Assembly (NCBI GenBank): GCA_037349105.1
Contig: JAYJMM010000113.1
Coordinates: 620,001 to 684,000, forward strand
Source: Limnomonas spitsbergensis
Lineage: Eukaryota; Chlorophyta; Chlorophyceae; Chlamydomonadales
Direction of reading: 5' to 3'
Length of the DNA: 64,000 bases
Shown here: piece after piece, positions 21,428 through 31,102 of the stretch
Layout: each line of letters begins with the position of its first letter
How positions within the stretch are numbered: position 1 is the stretch's first letter
Made by a program: the position numbers and the translations under genes
Notes under the pieces: generated by a model
Told to the model about the DNA's origin: nothing
The model's input: only the letters and a program-made list of their open reading frames with translations
The model's database searches: none

Positions 21428-21957
21428 CTACCTACACAATATCTGAGACTAATGATGTACACATTAGGTCATTAGCGGTACATCATGGACTGTGCGAGGC
21501 TTCAAGAGGAGAACCCTCCTGTGGCACAGACAGTATAGAGCGAGGTCGGGGCTCTTTACAGAAGACAACACATAAATATATTCTTAACACTGAGAGTGTT
21601 ATATTGGTTTAGCGAGCTGTGGTCGGGGCAAGTACGCTTGCCTCAAGCACTAATCGTAAAAATGACCTAAGGGGTGCCAGATTGGCACAAATCGAAAGTC
21701 CTTTACTTGTGGCAACACTCGTAAGGCAAATCACTTGGGTGAAATCCAAGCTCACTTCGGTGCAGCACAAATCACTTCGGTGAAACCCAAGCTCACTTCG
21801 GTGCAGCATCAATCACTTCGGTGAATCAAAAAGCCTGCTTCTAGCAGCAAAACAAGTTAACGTACGGGAAAACTAAGGCAGGATCAGTTCCGACCAACCA
21901 AATACGTCAAAATCAAGCTGTCTTCTTGACTGTCCTGAAATCTTTGTCGATTCCTTA
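21428..21957. other. non-coding stretch with a 40-bp tandem repeat
   Basis: Upstream flank or 5' UTR of the LINE. At about 21,727-21,826 there are 2.5 copies of a 40-bp unit (AATCACTTCGGTGAAACCC then AAGCTCACTTCGGTGCAGCA). No gene is seen. On the minus strand an acceptor-like TTGTGTAG|GTAG|GTTGCG precedes the LINE frame at 21,427. Confidence 0.5.
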
Positions 21958-22442
21958 ATGCCTTCTGACGCTGCTAGAGCACGCAAGAAAGAAAACAAAA
22001 CTATCAAAAGAAAAGCTAGCGGCGTCGCAATGCAAGAAGCAGCAGATACGGCTCTTCTGCAGGCAACTAAGCAGGGTCCTGATACCGAGGCTGATACCGG
22101 CGCAACGGGCAGTCTAAAACGCAAGGCAGAAAATGCCCCAAGTGACGACAAGGTACGGGCCTCGGCCGCACCACCACGCCACGCAAATGCCATAAAACAA
22201 CTACATGGACATTGGACAATCACTTCATCGGGGCCATGGACGCTGTCATCGCCATAGAGCAGTTCGACGAAGAATCGAATATGAAAGGCGTCCAGAAGAC
22301 GCTTGATGAGCTCAACAAGCTCAAGGCGTACGCGAATGACAAGCTCCTCGAGGTGCACATTAGGGGCTACGTGGTTTGGTCAGCCCTAGTAGTTGAGTTG
22401 CCAGTCGAGCGGAAAGAAATCATCATTATTCATTTGGCATGA
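21958..22442 (+). pseudogene. unidentified small gene, frame broken or spliced
   Basis: An ATG at 21,958 opens a basic N-terminus (RARKKENKTIKRK, nuclear-localisation-like) of about 65 residues with ordinary composition, then degenerates near 22,150. A second plus-strand frame continues with RTTTPRKCHKTTTW and a helix-rich stretch (VQKTLDELNKLKAYANDKLL) to a stop at 22,442. Both halves look coding, so either a frameshift or a small intron lies near 22,150. The family is not recognised; it may be an accessory ORF of a transposon. Confidence 0.35.
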
Positions 22443-23159
22443 AGGCAACGCTTTTAGACTGGTTGACCAAAATGGGCCAGAGGACCAACGGGGGACTGCG
22501 GCATCATATACATCATAGCCACGGTGTGGCCCAGGCCATGGGCAACGCTCTGGGTGGGGCTGCCAAGTGTGGTGGGTGCTGGCCGGGTGGCCAGTCTTGT
22601 GGGTGTTCTTAAGAGGGAGCATTTATGGATTGACAGGCATGAAGGGGTAAAACCTCTCACCTAGGCATACTTAATTCCAGTACAACTGTTCCGTACCGAT
22701 TTGTGCATTATGTACTTCTGACATAAACAATACATTTCATTTATGCCAATTTCGGCAATCAACGCCAGGCTGGCTTGGCTGGCGGCGTCATGGGAGTGTG
22801 AATACTGGAGCTTCAGTGTGACGTATTCGCACCATTTGCGTGAACAAGTCAGCTAAGTCAGTCTGATACCGATTTTCATCTCCCAGTTGTTTAAAGTTTG
22901 AAGAGGAACGGCAAACACAGAGATATCATTGTCCAATATCTTCAAAACTTCCACTCACCCACCCGCTTTGAATTTTAGTGTTTAACAAGTCAGAGGTAGA
23001 TCTCCCAGATCACAACGGTAACCCATCAGTCTAACATCCCTCAAAATGAGGCGAGGGAGGCTTCACGGCAGATCTCAAAGGCCTACAAGCGGCTAGGTAT
23101 GACACTCGGAGGACACTGGCTAGTCAACATTGTGGTCGAAGCAAACCGTAATAGTCAGA
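22443..23159. other. gene-free stretch with direct-repeat copy 2
   Basis: Contains a G-rich segment (22,480-22,600) and the second copy of the 204-bp direct repeat. No coding sequence could be supported. Confidence 0.5.
22743..22947 (+). repeat. 204-bp direct repeat, copy 2
   Basis: Partner of 9,280-9,483 in the same orientation. Homology starts at TGCCAATTTCGGCA and ends at ATATCTTCAAA; sequence on either side differs, so the copies are discrete. A small insertion (GGCTTGGCTGGCGG in place of GGCTGGCTGGC) and a short deletion separate them. Confidence 0.9.
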
Positions 23160-24060
23160 GAGCTACCGGCAACGCTTGGGGCATGCTCCCCCTAGGTGCC
23201 AGTGGGGGTTAAGATAACGAGCCAGGATAGCAGGAGTCTGGCTACGGCCTTGTTCTACAAGGTCGCCTTCGTGGGCAGCTGTGTCTTGAAGTGACCCGCG
23301 ATGGAAACTATGCGCAGCGTCCCCGTGGAACTTGCCCATGCGGGTAAGCTGTACACGGACAATAGAGTTGAAGGACCCGTTGTTGATTGGGGCATCCTTG
23401 AAAGAGCCCCACATAGAAGCTTGGGGCCGGAACACGTTGTGGGTAACCCGGTACCCCAGCGAGAGACTGAGACCTTGGAAAGCCCACAACCGGGTAAGGA
23501 TGCATATGTGGGGGTCGGCGTTGACACTGAGGAGCACAAGATCTTGATGATTCCGGCTATACTTGTTCGTCTTAGTCCCACGAGTGGGTTTCACACACAG
23601 AGTAAGGGGATGGGGCTGCCTAAGTTGGAATCTCCCATTATTGGGAACAATGGCGTTGCCTAATCAGCCGAGTAGATGTCAAGTAAGCAGAGATGAGCAC
23701 CTCCTAGCCAAGCATGGCGTTGGCCCAATTGTATAGAACCATGCAGACGTCCCGAGAGGCGGAAGCTCTCTCGGGCGTCAAGGAAGTGGACTAGCTCCGT
23801 CAGTTGGTTGAGGGAGAGAGGCACGGCGGAGCGCTCTTGGAACCCGGCCTTGAAGAGCTCGCGGTATTACCCCTTATTATAGCGCTTGACCGCAACACTA
23901 ATGTCGCCAGGGTTCCCAAGGTGGGAGGAAGCATCAGCTAACGGGTGGTCCATGCCAAGGACTTAACAACCAAAGTGAGCAACGATGGACTCGCTTTGCA
24001 TGGAGACAAGTAACTCCTCGGGGCGGGGAGTCAAGAGGGTGCGAGACTGCGAGGGAAGCA
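23160..24060 (-). pseudogene. tyrosine recombinase pseudogene (DIRS/Crypton type)
   Basis: Read on the minus strand. N-terminal SAM-like part (about 24,060-23,660): TPRPEELLVSM, then YRELFKAGFQERSAVPL and LNQLTELVHFLDARE, interrupted by two in-frame stops (one at the TAA before YRELF, near 23,867). After a frame change near 23,655 the catalytic part follows: AIVPNNGRFQLRQ, KTNKYSRNHQDLVLL, then HSFHRGSLQ and ARYLNP. The family's box II is HSFRRG; here the catalytic Arg of HxxR is His. The putative nucleophile Tyr is kept. The arrangement matches recombinases of DIRS-like or Crypton-like elements of algae. Stops, frameshift and lost Arg make it inactive. Confidence 0.6.
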
Positions 24061-25660
24061 GTTTTAGGCAGGGAGAGTAGCAAGCCAACGTTCAAGCTTA
24101 TCAAGCTAGGGCCCCATGCAACAACCAATCGACGCGAAGAGGTGTCTTCTGTGGTGTTGTGGCTGAAGACCTCCGCGACGCGATCAAGGGCGGAGGCTTA
24201 TAAGTTATATGAGTGATATAACCGATCCTGGTACCGATCCGCGGCTGAGGATGGGAGCAATAGGCTCCGGTGCACGAGGACGCATGGAGTCATGGGCCCG
24301 CGAGACTCGTCGAAGCACGGCACTCGCGAGGTACCCAGTGAAATTAGTGAAAGGAAGATGGGGACGGGACGTCACTGTCGGTAGAGATCGCCCGATTGGA
24401 GCGCGGACATGTTGGGGCGGGGCAGGCCGTAAGCAAGTTACCCATACATACGTTCAGGGCGGGTCATATGTATCGTAAAAACGTGGACAGGCCCAGCAGT
24501 GCAAAGAGGTTAGGTCATGACTTGATATCCGTCACACATTGACTGTGCTCTAACCTGATTGCTAGCAGTGCACTAATACTGGTAGGCACCAACTGTCCCT
24601 TGAGATAATTAAACGCAAACACAATGGGCTTAAGGAGTCCACTTGACAGAATCACCAACTCCAACAAATTTATGTTTTGAGATAACTTGATGTTGAGGGG
24701 CCTGCCTCTAATTTTTTGAGGATGTCATATTGCAGTGCTGGCCTCCATAGCTGAAGTATTACCTGATGAAAGCCTAGGGGTGTGGCTCTGAAACCACTAG
24801 TGCTGTTTTTTCCATCCTCTCGCAAAACCAGTCCTCGGCATATCTGGCTGGCTCAGTTCAGATAAGAAGGGGGGCCTGAAATGAAGGACATGCAAATCAA
24901 GATGTGTGAATAAAGAGTGGATACCGGACTTAAGGCATTCTGGAACTCAGTGGCAGTGATATGGGAGCTTGCATGGCTGAGGGGTTGCATGGGGCAAGAG
25001 GCTTAAGGTTCTACCTACTTATGGTTCTACCTTAACCGGGTTTGGCCACTATTCATGCTCAGCCGCCGCAAGTTTTGTACCCAACGGGGCAGTTTTTGGC
25101 ATCCAACTGCCATTCGGATTCAAATGATGATACCCCAACATGCCTCAATAAACCGTGTATGGCAAGCTGATTACAGCACTTGACGATGTAGCAACACACC
25201 ATGTCGATCGAGGTAGTTCCTAGAGAGATTCCCGTGTGAAGCGTAGCGTAACGTAAGGGATAATAGGGGGGTAAATGTGTAGGTAGGTAGGTAGGTAATT
25301 GATTGATTGCGTAAACAAAAATATTCTCCGATTGAAGTAAAAATTGTCGTTATGGATCATGCACGAGATGTGTGATGTATTCACCGTGCCAAAAGTGTGA
25401 AAATGTGTGAATTTCGACTTTTCGCCCGAAAGTCCGTTGAACGGCGAATGTTTTCCGTTGCCAGCGCTTACAAGTTGATGTGAAGTGAAGTGAATCGCTA
25501 TCGCTTATCGCTCGATGTATGTTCGCCGTGGAAAGTGGAAATGAAATCTTCTCCGAGTTAACAAAAATGGTGTAATGGATAATGCAACACATTTCTAGAA
25601 GTATTGACCTTGTAAAAAAAACGGAGGGGACAGGGGAGGGGAAACAGTAAACTTCGAAAA
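24061..25660. other. no gene recognised
   Basis: Apart from a short GGTA run at 25,282-25,300 followed by TGAT repeats, nothing is identifiable. Scattered ORFs below 90 codons show no domain motif. Base composition becomes more A/T-rich from about 24,500. Confidence 0.4.
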
Positions 25661-25679
25661 AATGTATGAATGTCTGTTG

Positions 25680-26139
25680 GAAGCGTTTCTAGCTTCCGCT
25701 TACCTTTCGTTGTCGCTGGGCATTTTCGGTTGCATGTCGACAGCCTTTTGTTATCCCTTGTCATTTTCGTCGCTTTGCGAGAGGCTCTTTATTGGGCTGG
25801 CCTCTCAGTTCATTGAAACAATTGAACGACCAGTACTTCTTCGGAAAACTTGATGAGCGAATATGGAGCATGGAGGAGAGCGGGCGCCGTGGTATGCACT
25901 GTCACGGCATATTGTACATGCCGCTATTGCAAGCAAGCAATTTAAAGAAGATTTTTGAGTCGTCCGATTCAGCGTTTACAAGCCTACTATTCAGCTTCGC
26001 GGAAGGGTTGATGTCGGCTTACATGCCAACCGTGTACATGGAAAACGGCAGCCGGATTCACATGGAGAAACCTCATGTGCGATCCCGTGTTGCAAGAAAA
26101 AGTCCTCTTCGATATTCGAATTCGAACTATGGCATGTAA
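25680..26139 (+). pseudogene. Helitron Rep-like (HUH) fragment
   Basis: The frame at 25,792-26,139 encodes MEESGRRGMHCHGILYMP, which fits the HUH relaxase motif of Helitron replication initiators (E-x-GR-G-x-H-x-H), followed by a hydrophobic helix (TSLLFSFAEGLMSAYMP). Upstream in a shifted frame (25,690-25,790) a piece resembling the preceding NP...F...LLGW segment can be read. No Tyr motif, helicase domain or Helitron ends were found. This is a decayed fragment; the call rests on one motif and its spacing. Confidence 0.45.
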
Positions 26140-26602
26140 ATCTAATCATATTTAATACGCACGCTGGTGCATACACACGTACTACCGTAAAACGTCCAAG
26201 GGTCCACGCACCCCCCTAAAAATATTTATTTCGTTGCACAGCCAAAAATAAGTAAAATTACGACCGCGCAGCGGCGACATTTAAATTTATTTTATCGCCG
26301 CGCAGCAGGAAATTTAATTAAAATAGCTCTTTCGCTCTTGAATGTTGTTTTATCAATAAACGTTCCTTGTGCATAACTATCATATTTTGGTCACGAATCA
26401 TCTACCTTGGTACTCTGTAACCACTGTAGTAACCCTTTTGGGTCAGGGATGTTCTTTCACATCCCGGACATACAAATTGGATTTTACTTCCAAGTGCGTA
26501 CTCAGAAATGTCTAACTTATATGAATGCAATACAGAATGATGCCTCATGTTTGTAAATTATTAAACATTTTGGCGTACATATATCAGGGGATTTCAGTTG
26601 CC
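26140..26602. other. A/T-rich stretch without genes
   Basis: Markedly A/T-rich compared with the LINE and the satellite; nothing recognised. Confidence 0.4.
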
Positions 26603-26944
26603 AAGGGATTTCAACAGTCAGATCTACGTCCTTGGTTGTCAAGGGATTTCACCAGTCACATATAAGTCCTCAGTTGTCAAGGGATTTCAAAACTTACCTC
26701 TCAGTCATTATTTTGCAAGGGATTTTAGCAGTCACATCTAAGTCCTCAGCTGTCAGGGGATTTCAGCAGTCATATCCAAGTCCTCAACTATCAGAGGATT
26801 TCAACAGACATATCGAAGTCCTCAGCAATCAGGGGATTTCAACCAACATATTTAAGTCCTTGCATGACAAGGGATTTTTACAATCACTTCTAAGTCCTCA
26901 ACTGTCCGGGGATTTCAACATTTAGATCTAAGTCCTCAGTTGTT
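26603..26944. repeat. 38-bp tandem repeat, nine copies
   Basis: Nine head-to-tail units of exactly 38 bp, diverged in sequence but not in length. Shared core: GGGATTTCA and, 12-15 bp later, AAGTCCTCAG followed by TGTC. A partial unit follows at 26,945. Strict length with loose sequence suggests an old array. Confidence 0.9.
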
Positions 26945-27270
26945 AGGGGATCTAAGTCCCCGCTCTCGAAGGCGTCGGTGGCACCAATCCCGGCCCTCAC
27001 GGGGGTCCGTGGCACAAGTCCCTGCCTTCCTAAAGGTCAGGGACACTCCTCCCAACCCTCAGTCAGTAAGGACCTGGGAGACAGCCGGAGTTTCCGCCGT
27101 ATCCATGGCTGTCTTCCCCCTGGATTTTCCAGATCTCAAAAAAAAAATCGAACCCATTTGAAAAGAAACATTAGAGGTCGATTCTATGGCATGTTACGTT
27201 GCAGGCAATCAAATTACATAAATATGTCAAATATTCGTGAAATTACACAAATATGTAATATAAAGGGATG
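26945..27270. other. no gene recognised
   Basis: A short G/C-rich piece (26,950-27,120) with overlapping small plus-strand ORFs, then A/T-rich DNA. No motif found. Confidence 0.3.
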
Positions 27271-27410
27271 TTCCGGAAGGTCGGTGGAAGCTGGGTGTGT
27301 GTACAGGAAGGTGGGTGGAAGCTGGATGTGTGTTCAGGAAGGTGGGTGGAAGCTGTGGGGTGTGTGTGTGTGAAGGAAGGTGGGTGGGAGCTGGGGTGTG
27401 GTATCAAAAC
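27271..27410. repeat. about 31-bp tandem repeat
   Basis: Four to five copies of a unit containing GGAAGGTGGGTGGAAGCTG and TGTGTGT, degenerating at the right end. Confidence 0.85.
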
Positions 27411-27604
27411 ACAAGTGTATGTGAGGAGAAGGGAGCAGCTAACCCCCCTCACAAGAGAAAAATAGAGCAGCTAAACACACGTGAGCTGAGTTGAACCCGG
27501 GAGAAGCATGCACGCACGTTGCAGACGGCCACCGTCGTAAATTGCCAGATCCGTAGCATTTGCAGAATCCGGTCGATATTGGACCAATTTCGTCAAGTTG
27601 CCCC

Positions 27605-28215
27605 AAAACTGTCACACATGTCACCATAATGCTGCCACTCCCTCGAAAACTGTCACACATGTCACCAGAATGCTGCACCTCCCTCGAAAACTGTCACACA
27701 TGTCACCATAATGCTGCCACTCCCTCGAAAACTGTCACACATGTCACCAGAATGTTGCACCTCCCTCGAAAACTGTCACACATGTCACCAGAATGCTGCA
27801 CCTCCCTCGAAAACTGTCACACATGTCACCATAATGCTGCCACTCCCTCGAAAACTGTCACACATGTCACCAGAATGCTGCACCTCCCTCGAAAACTGTC
27901 ACACATGTCACCAGAATGCTGCACCTCCCTCGAAAACTGTCACACATGTCACCAGAATGCTGCACCTCCCTCGAAAACTGTCACACATGTCACCAGAATG
28001 CTGCACCTCCCTCGAAAACTGTCACACATGTCACCAGAATACTGCACCTCCCTCGAAAACTGTCACACATGTCACCAGAATGCTGCACCTCCCTCGAAAA
28101 CTGTCACACATGTCACCAGAATGCTGCACCTCCCTCGAAAACTGTCACACATGTCACCATAATGCTGCACCTCCCTCGAAAACTGTCACACATGTCACCA
28201 GAATTCTGCACCTCT
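27605..28215. repeat. 41-bp minisatellite, about 15 copies
   Basis: Tandem unit containing AAAACTGTCACACATGTCAC, then CAGAATGCTGCACCTCCCTC. Two variants (CATAATGCTGCCACT and CAGAATGCTGCACCT) are interspersed in the first half. It is nearly homogeneous, hence recent. It is open in all three plus frames because 41 is not a multiple of 3; these ORFs are not genes. Confidence 0.95.
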
Positions 28216-29167
28216 CCCGGGGGAAACTGGCTGACGTTTCGTGAAGGGCGCATGCAGGCATGGCAAGCAAGACAACATGAAGTGTCACATTTATGTGCAG
28301 GTACCCCGCTTTCAGAATCCTTTAGTTATAAAGGGAGATCCAACATGTTGCACCTATGTCCCTTCAGGTGTAGACCTACCTACACCTGATGAAGTGTCTC
28401 GCTGGGGCGTGCACTTTGCTCCAACGAAGAGGCGCCTCAGACATTGGGTCGTTTAGAGTGCAAGGGGTTGCAATAATGCGTCGAATACTAATGCTAGACC
28501 GCGTGCAGTACACCAGGTCCGCCGCCAACGTATGTAGGCAAACCCCAGCCGTAAACCTGCCGTATTTAGTCGAGCATTCGCTCTTCATCGCCGCTGCTTT
28601 CACCCCCAAAATCGACCCCTTCTGTTCAAGACTCGTGCAAATACAGGATTTAAAGTGGGCGGATCTCACTCACCCCCCCCGGCCACCCCCCTCCCGGATC
28701 CATTGATACCACCACATCCACCATGCATCCTAAGAGCATACCAACTACCTTAAAGAGGAGGGAAGCCTGATTGAGATGCCTGACCAAAATCTGGATTCCA
28801 GGATTGTTTCTTTTCCTCATTCACAACTGACGTGAGGTATGTCAGTGAGGGTCGCATGTATGGGGTTGTATCGGTAGCCACCCCATACGGTACTAGGGGG
28901 GCTGAGGGGCACATGTGGGATGATCAATAGGGGTCACATGGGGTTGCATGGTGTGTCTGTGTGTGTGTAGGAATCAGGCCATGCAATTCGGCACATCTCT
29001 CGTACATCGCACACTAATCTTGTGTGCCTCTCAGTCATGTGGCAGATGCAAAATAGTATGATCTCTGACGTTTCCTTTTTTTTGCAAACTGTAGCCATGG
29101 ATCGTGGGTGCCTGATGCCTTGAGGCACATGACCCTATCAAGCAACGCGCAATGAATCTATCGTTCA
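28216..29167. other. no gene recognised
   Basis: Unique sequence between the 41-bp array and the virus-like element. Small ORFs near 28,380-28,700 overlap on both strands without motifs. Confidence 0.4.
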
Positions 29168-29635
29168 TCACGTGAGTGTCTTCATCGAGCTCACGCAGTA
29201 TGCCTCGATCTCCTCGATATTCTGAGGCGTGAGATGTAGCTCTTCATCATCGTAGATGGACAGGATGCACCTGTCGCTCGTGAAAGCCAGCACATCCCAC
29301 ACTTGCATGTCGAGAGGATCCAGGAGGGATCTCGTTGAGTTGTACATGAACTGGCCTGACAACTTGTAAGATGACTTGTCAAAGTGATCAACCTTTGCTA
29401 CCCATACCATTTTTGATGGTATCGCAGGAAGGGTCATGCTGTACGCGTCGGCCACGTGACAGAGAATCACGACAACGTTCCCTGGCTCGATCATCTCGGG
29501 GATCCAGTCCCACTCATCGCTGACGTCTTCTTCCCCCGACCTTACAAGAACATCTTGCACTTCCCGGACACGGCGCTTCAAGCTCAACTCGGTAGGTGGC
29601 TCTTTACCTGCACGGAAGCGCAGGGGAGCCTTCAC
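29168..29635 (-). CDS. unidentified protein of the virus-like element
   Basis: A 155-codon minus-strand frame of normal composition. Visible features: a basic start, an acidic EEDVSDEWDW stretch, a PGNVVVILCHVADAY strand, WVAKVDHFDKSSYKLSG and SDRCILSIYDDEELHL. It is probably all beta, possibly a BAH/SH3-like accessory or the far C-terminus of the integrase just upstream. More coding-like sequence, in other frames, lies at 29,640-29,790 (acidic DPPDQPDEHDDG), so frame breaks separate it from the integrase. No function is assigned. Confidence 0.4.
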   Translation of the reverse strand: MKAPLRFRAGKEPPTELSLKRRVREVQDVLVRSGEEDVSDEWDWIPEMIEPGNVVVILCHVADAYSMTLPAIPSKMVWVAKVDHFDKSSYKLSGQFMYNSTRSLLDPLDMQVWDVLAFTSDRCILSIYDDEELHLTPQNIEEIEAYCVSSMKTLT

Positions 29636-29797
29636 GTTCCGTCTAGATCCCGTTCATTCCCTTGACGATCGGGGGGGCATCTTCCTCTGCTGCCTCTGGG
29701 AGCCCATCATCATGTTCATCAGGCTGATCCGGAGGGTCTAGCTACCATACGGCCACAGCAGCCTCAGATGTGACGCGCTCGCTCACGGCATCAATCT

Positions 29798-30752
29798 TCA
29801 TGAGGTCTCGGACTCTCGGGCCATGTACAGCCTGGCAAGCCTCTCCCCGTTTTCATGCTTGAGCTCAAACGAATATCCTTTCCTCCCCTCAATCGTGTAC
29901 AACTCCCGGCTGTACTTCTCACCCTCCTTGCCAAACGTTTTCTTGTCCACCGCGATCCGCACTCGATTTCCCATCTTCATGTTGATCTTGTCGCTCAACG
30001 TTGCGTTGTGCCTCCGCTTGGTCACGAACATCGTGGCCAGGAACCTGACATCAAGGTAAGCCTCGCTAGAACTTGTTGCTCAAGGATGAATGAGGGGTGT
30101 CGTTGTACAGAGCAACGATGGTTGGCAAGAAGTTAACCCAGTGCGTGTCGTTGGCCTCGGCCGTGTGCGTGCTTTGAAATGAACAGTTTCAGAGTTCTTA
30201 CGCACCGGTCCAAGATGCCCAGAGAATTGCCCTGACGCATTGCGTGAACTTTCTTGGCGATGCAAGTGTGCAGGGTAATCTGGTGGCTTGCGTTGAAGTC
30301 GGCGAAGCCCCTCCCAGCAAAGAAATCGTCCCCACTCACAGATGAAAGGCGGCGCGGCACTTCACCGATGAATTTGGCGTATTCGAGAAGGACGTCTGAC
30401 ATCTGACCCGATTGCAGTGGGTAAGCAAACGCTTTCCTTGAGCTGATCTCGACCAGCAGCAGGGTTTTTCGATACCTGAGTTAGCATCCTTGAACTGTGG
30501 AAGCATGACCACGTCGATCTGGTACGAATCCGGGCGTGCCGTAGAGATTCGGATGCCTTTTTGTCGGAAAGTTTGCTTCAACTTCTCCTTGCTGAGTAGC
30601 TTCCACCCCGGAGTGGTCGCAAAAGCGCCTCTCAACAACGACTCTCCTGATTGCTCGCAGATTGACGCGCTTGTGGAACCCTCCATCTCACTACGATAGC
30701 TCAGCCAGTCCCCCAACGGTGCGAGATATTGACACAGGTTCCTAATGCGCAA
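29798..30752 (-). pseudogene. retroviral-type DDE integrase (rve), three frames
   Basis: Reads N- to C-terminal down the minus strand. Frame 1 (to about 30,475): EKLKQTFRQKGIRIS and YQIDVVMLPQFKDAN, carrying the first catalytic Asp. Frame 2 (from about 30,475, ATG-like start at 30,402): SSRKAFAYPLQSG, SVSGDDFFAGRG with the second Asp, then NSLGILDRCVRTLK, the usual position of the third acid in Polinton-like integrases. Frame 3 (about 30,140): HWVNFLPTIVALYNDTPHS. The C-terminal SH3-like domain (29,798-30,031) has GNRVRIAVDKKTF and ENGERLARLYMA. At least two single-base frame changes and a stop (near 30,083) show inactivation, unless caused by sequence errors. Confidence 0.65.
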
Positions 30753-30812
30753 TTTGTCAAATTTTTAGAATTGCAGTCCTGAATAATATGGCTGGCTCGG
30801 TCAGTTTTTTTC

Positions 30813-31086
30813 TCAAATTAGTTCACGATTTCCCAATCGGCAGTTGCAAGTCTTGCACATGAGCTGCCAATTTCGCTCGGGCATTTCAAAATGGCCACGT
30901 CTGTTGTTCATCCGGTTGAGTGTCAGCTTGTTGTCGTTTTTTTTCTCGTGAGTCATGAACTCTCCGCAGGCTTCCCCGCATGATCCGATCCCAGGGCACA
31001 TGTTGCATTTTTTATCCTCATCGAGGACGAGCTCAGGGGTCACGTATTGCCCTTCGTCCCACGTGAGCCCCTTTTTCTTTTCCTGT
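30813..31086 (-). CDS. HNH-like zinc-binding protein
   Basis: The minus-strand frame is open from a TAA just above 31,086, starting 17 bp below the helicase stop. It carries CNMC and a second GEAC pair, then LTLNRMNNRRGHF and NWQLMCKTCN. The pattern C-x2-C, N/D-R-x-N-N-x2-G-H, N-W-x-L-x-C-x2-C-N is that of HNH nucleases and of treble-clef tails attached to protein-primed polymerases in related elements. There is no ATG at the start (GTG at 31,043), so it may be a C-terminal domain cut from a longer protein. The frame is intact over its length. Confidence 0.45.
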
Positions 31087-31102
31087 TATTTGTACCCCTT
31101 AA

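Noticed and set aside
9280..22947. The 204-bp direct repeats as LTRs of an LTR retrotransposon
   Set aside because: The enclosed element is a LINE in the minus orientation, and no primer-binding site, polypurine tract or LTR-type pol lies between the copies.
23301..23663. A 120-codon plus-strand ORF
   Set aside because: It is antisense to the tyrosine recombinase pseudogene, whose minus strand carries the recognisable motifs.
27485..27510. A tRNA B-box-like GGTTCAA on the minus strand
   Set aside because: No matching A box, acceptor stem or cloverleaf could be built around it.
27560..28389. Three overlapping plus-strand ORFs with HMSPECC/TCHQNAA repeats
   Set aside because: The 41-bp unit is free of stops in every frame; there is no non-repeat coding sequence on either side.
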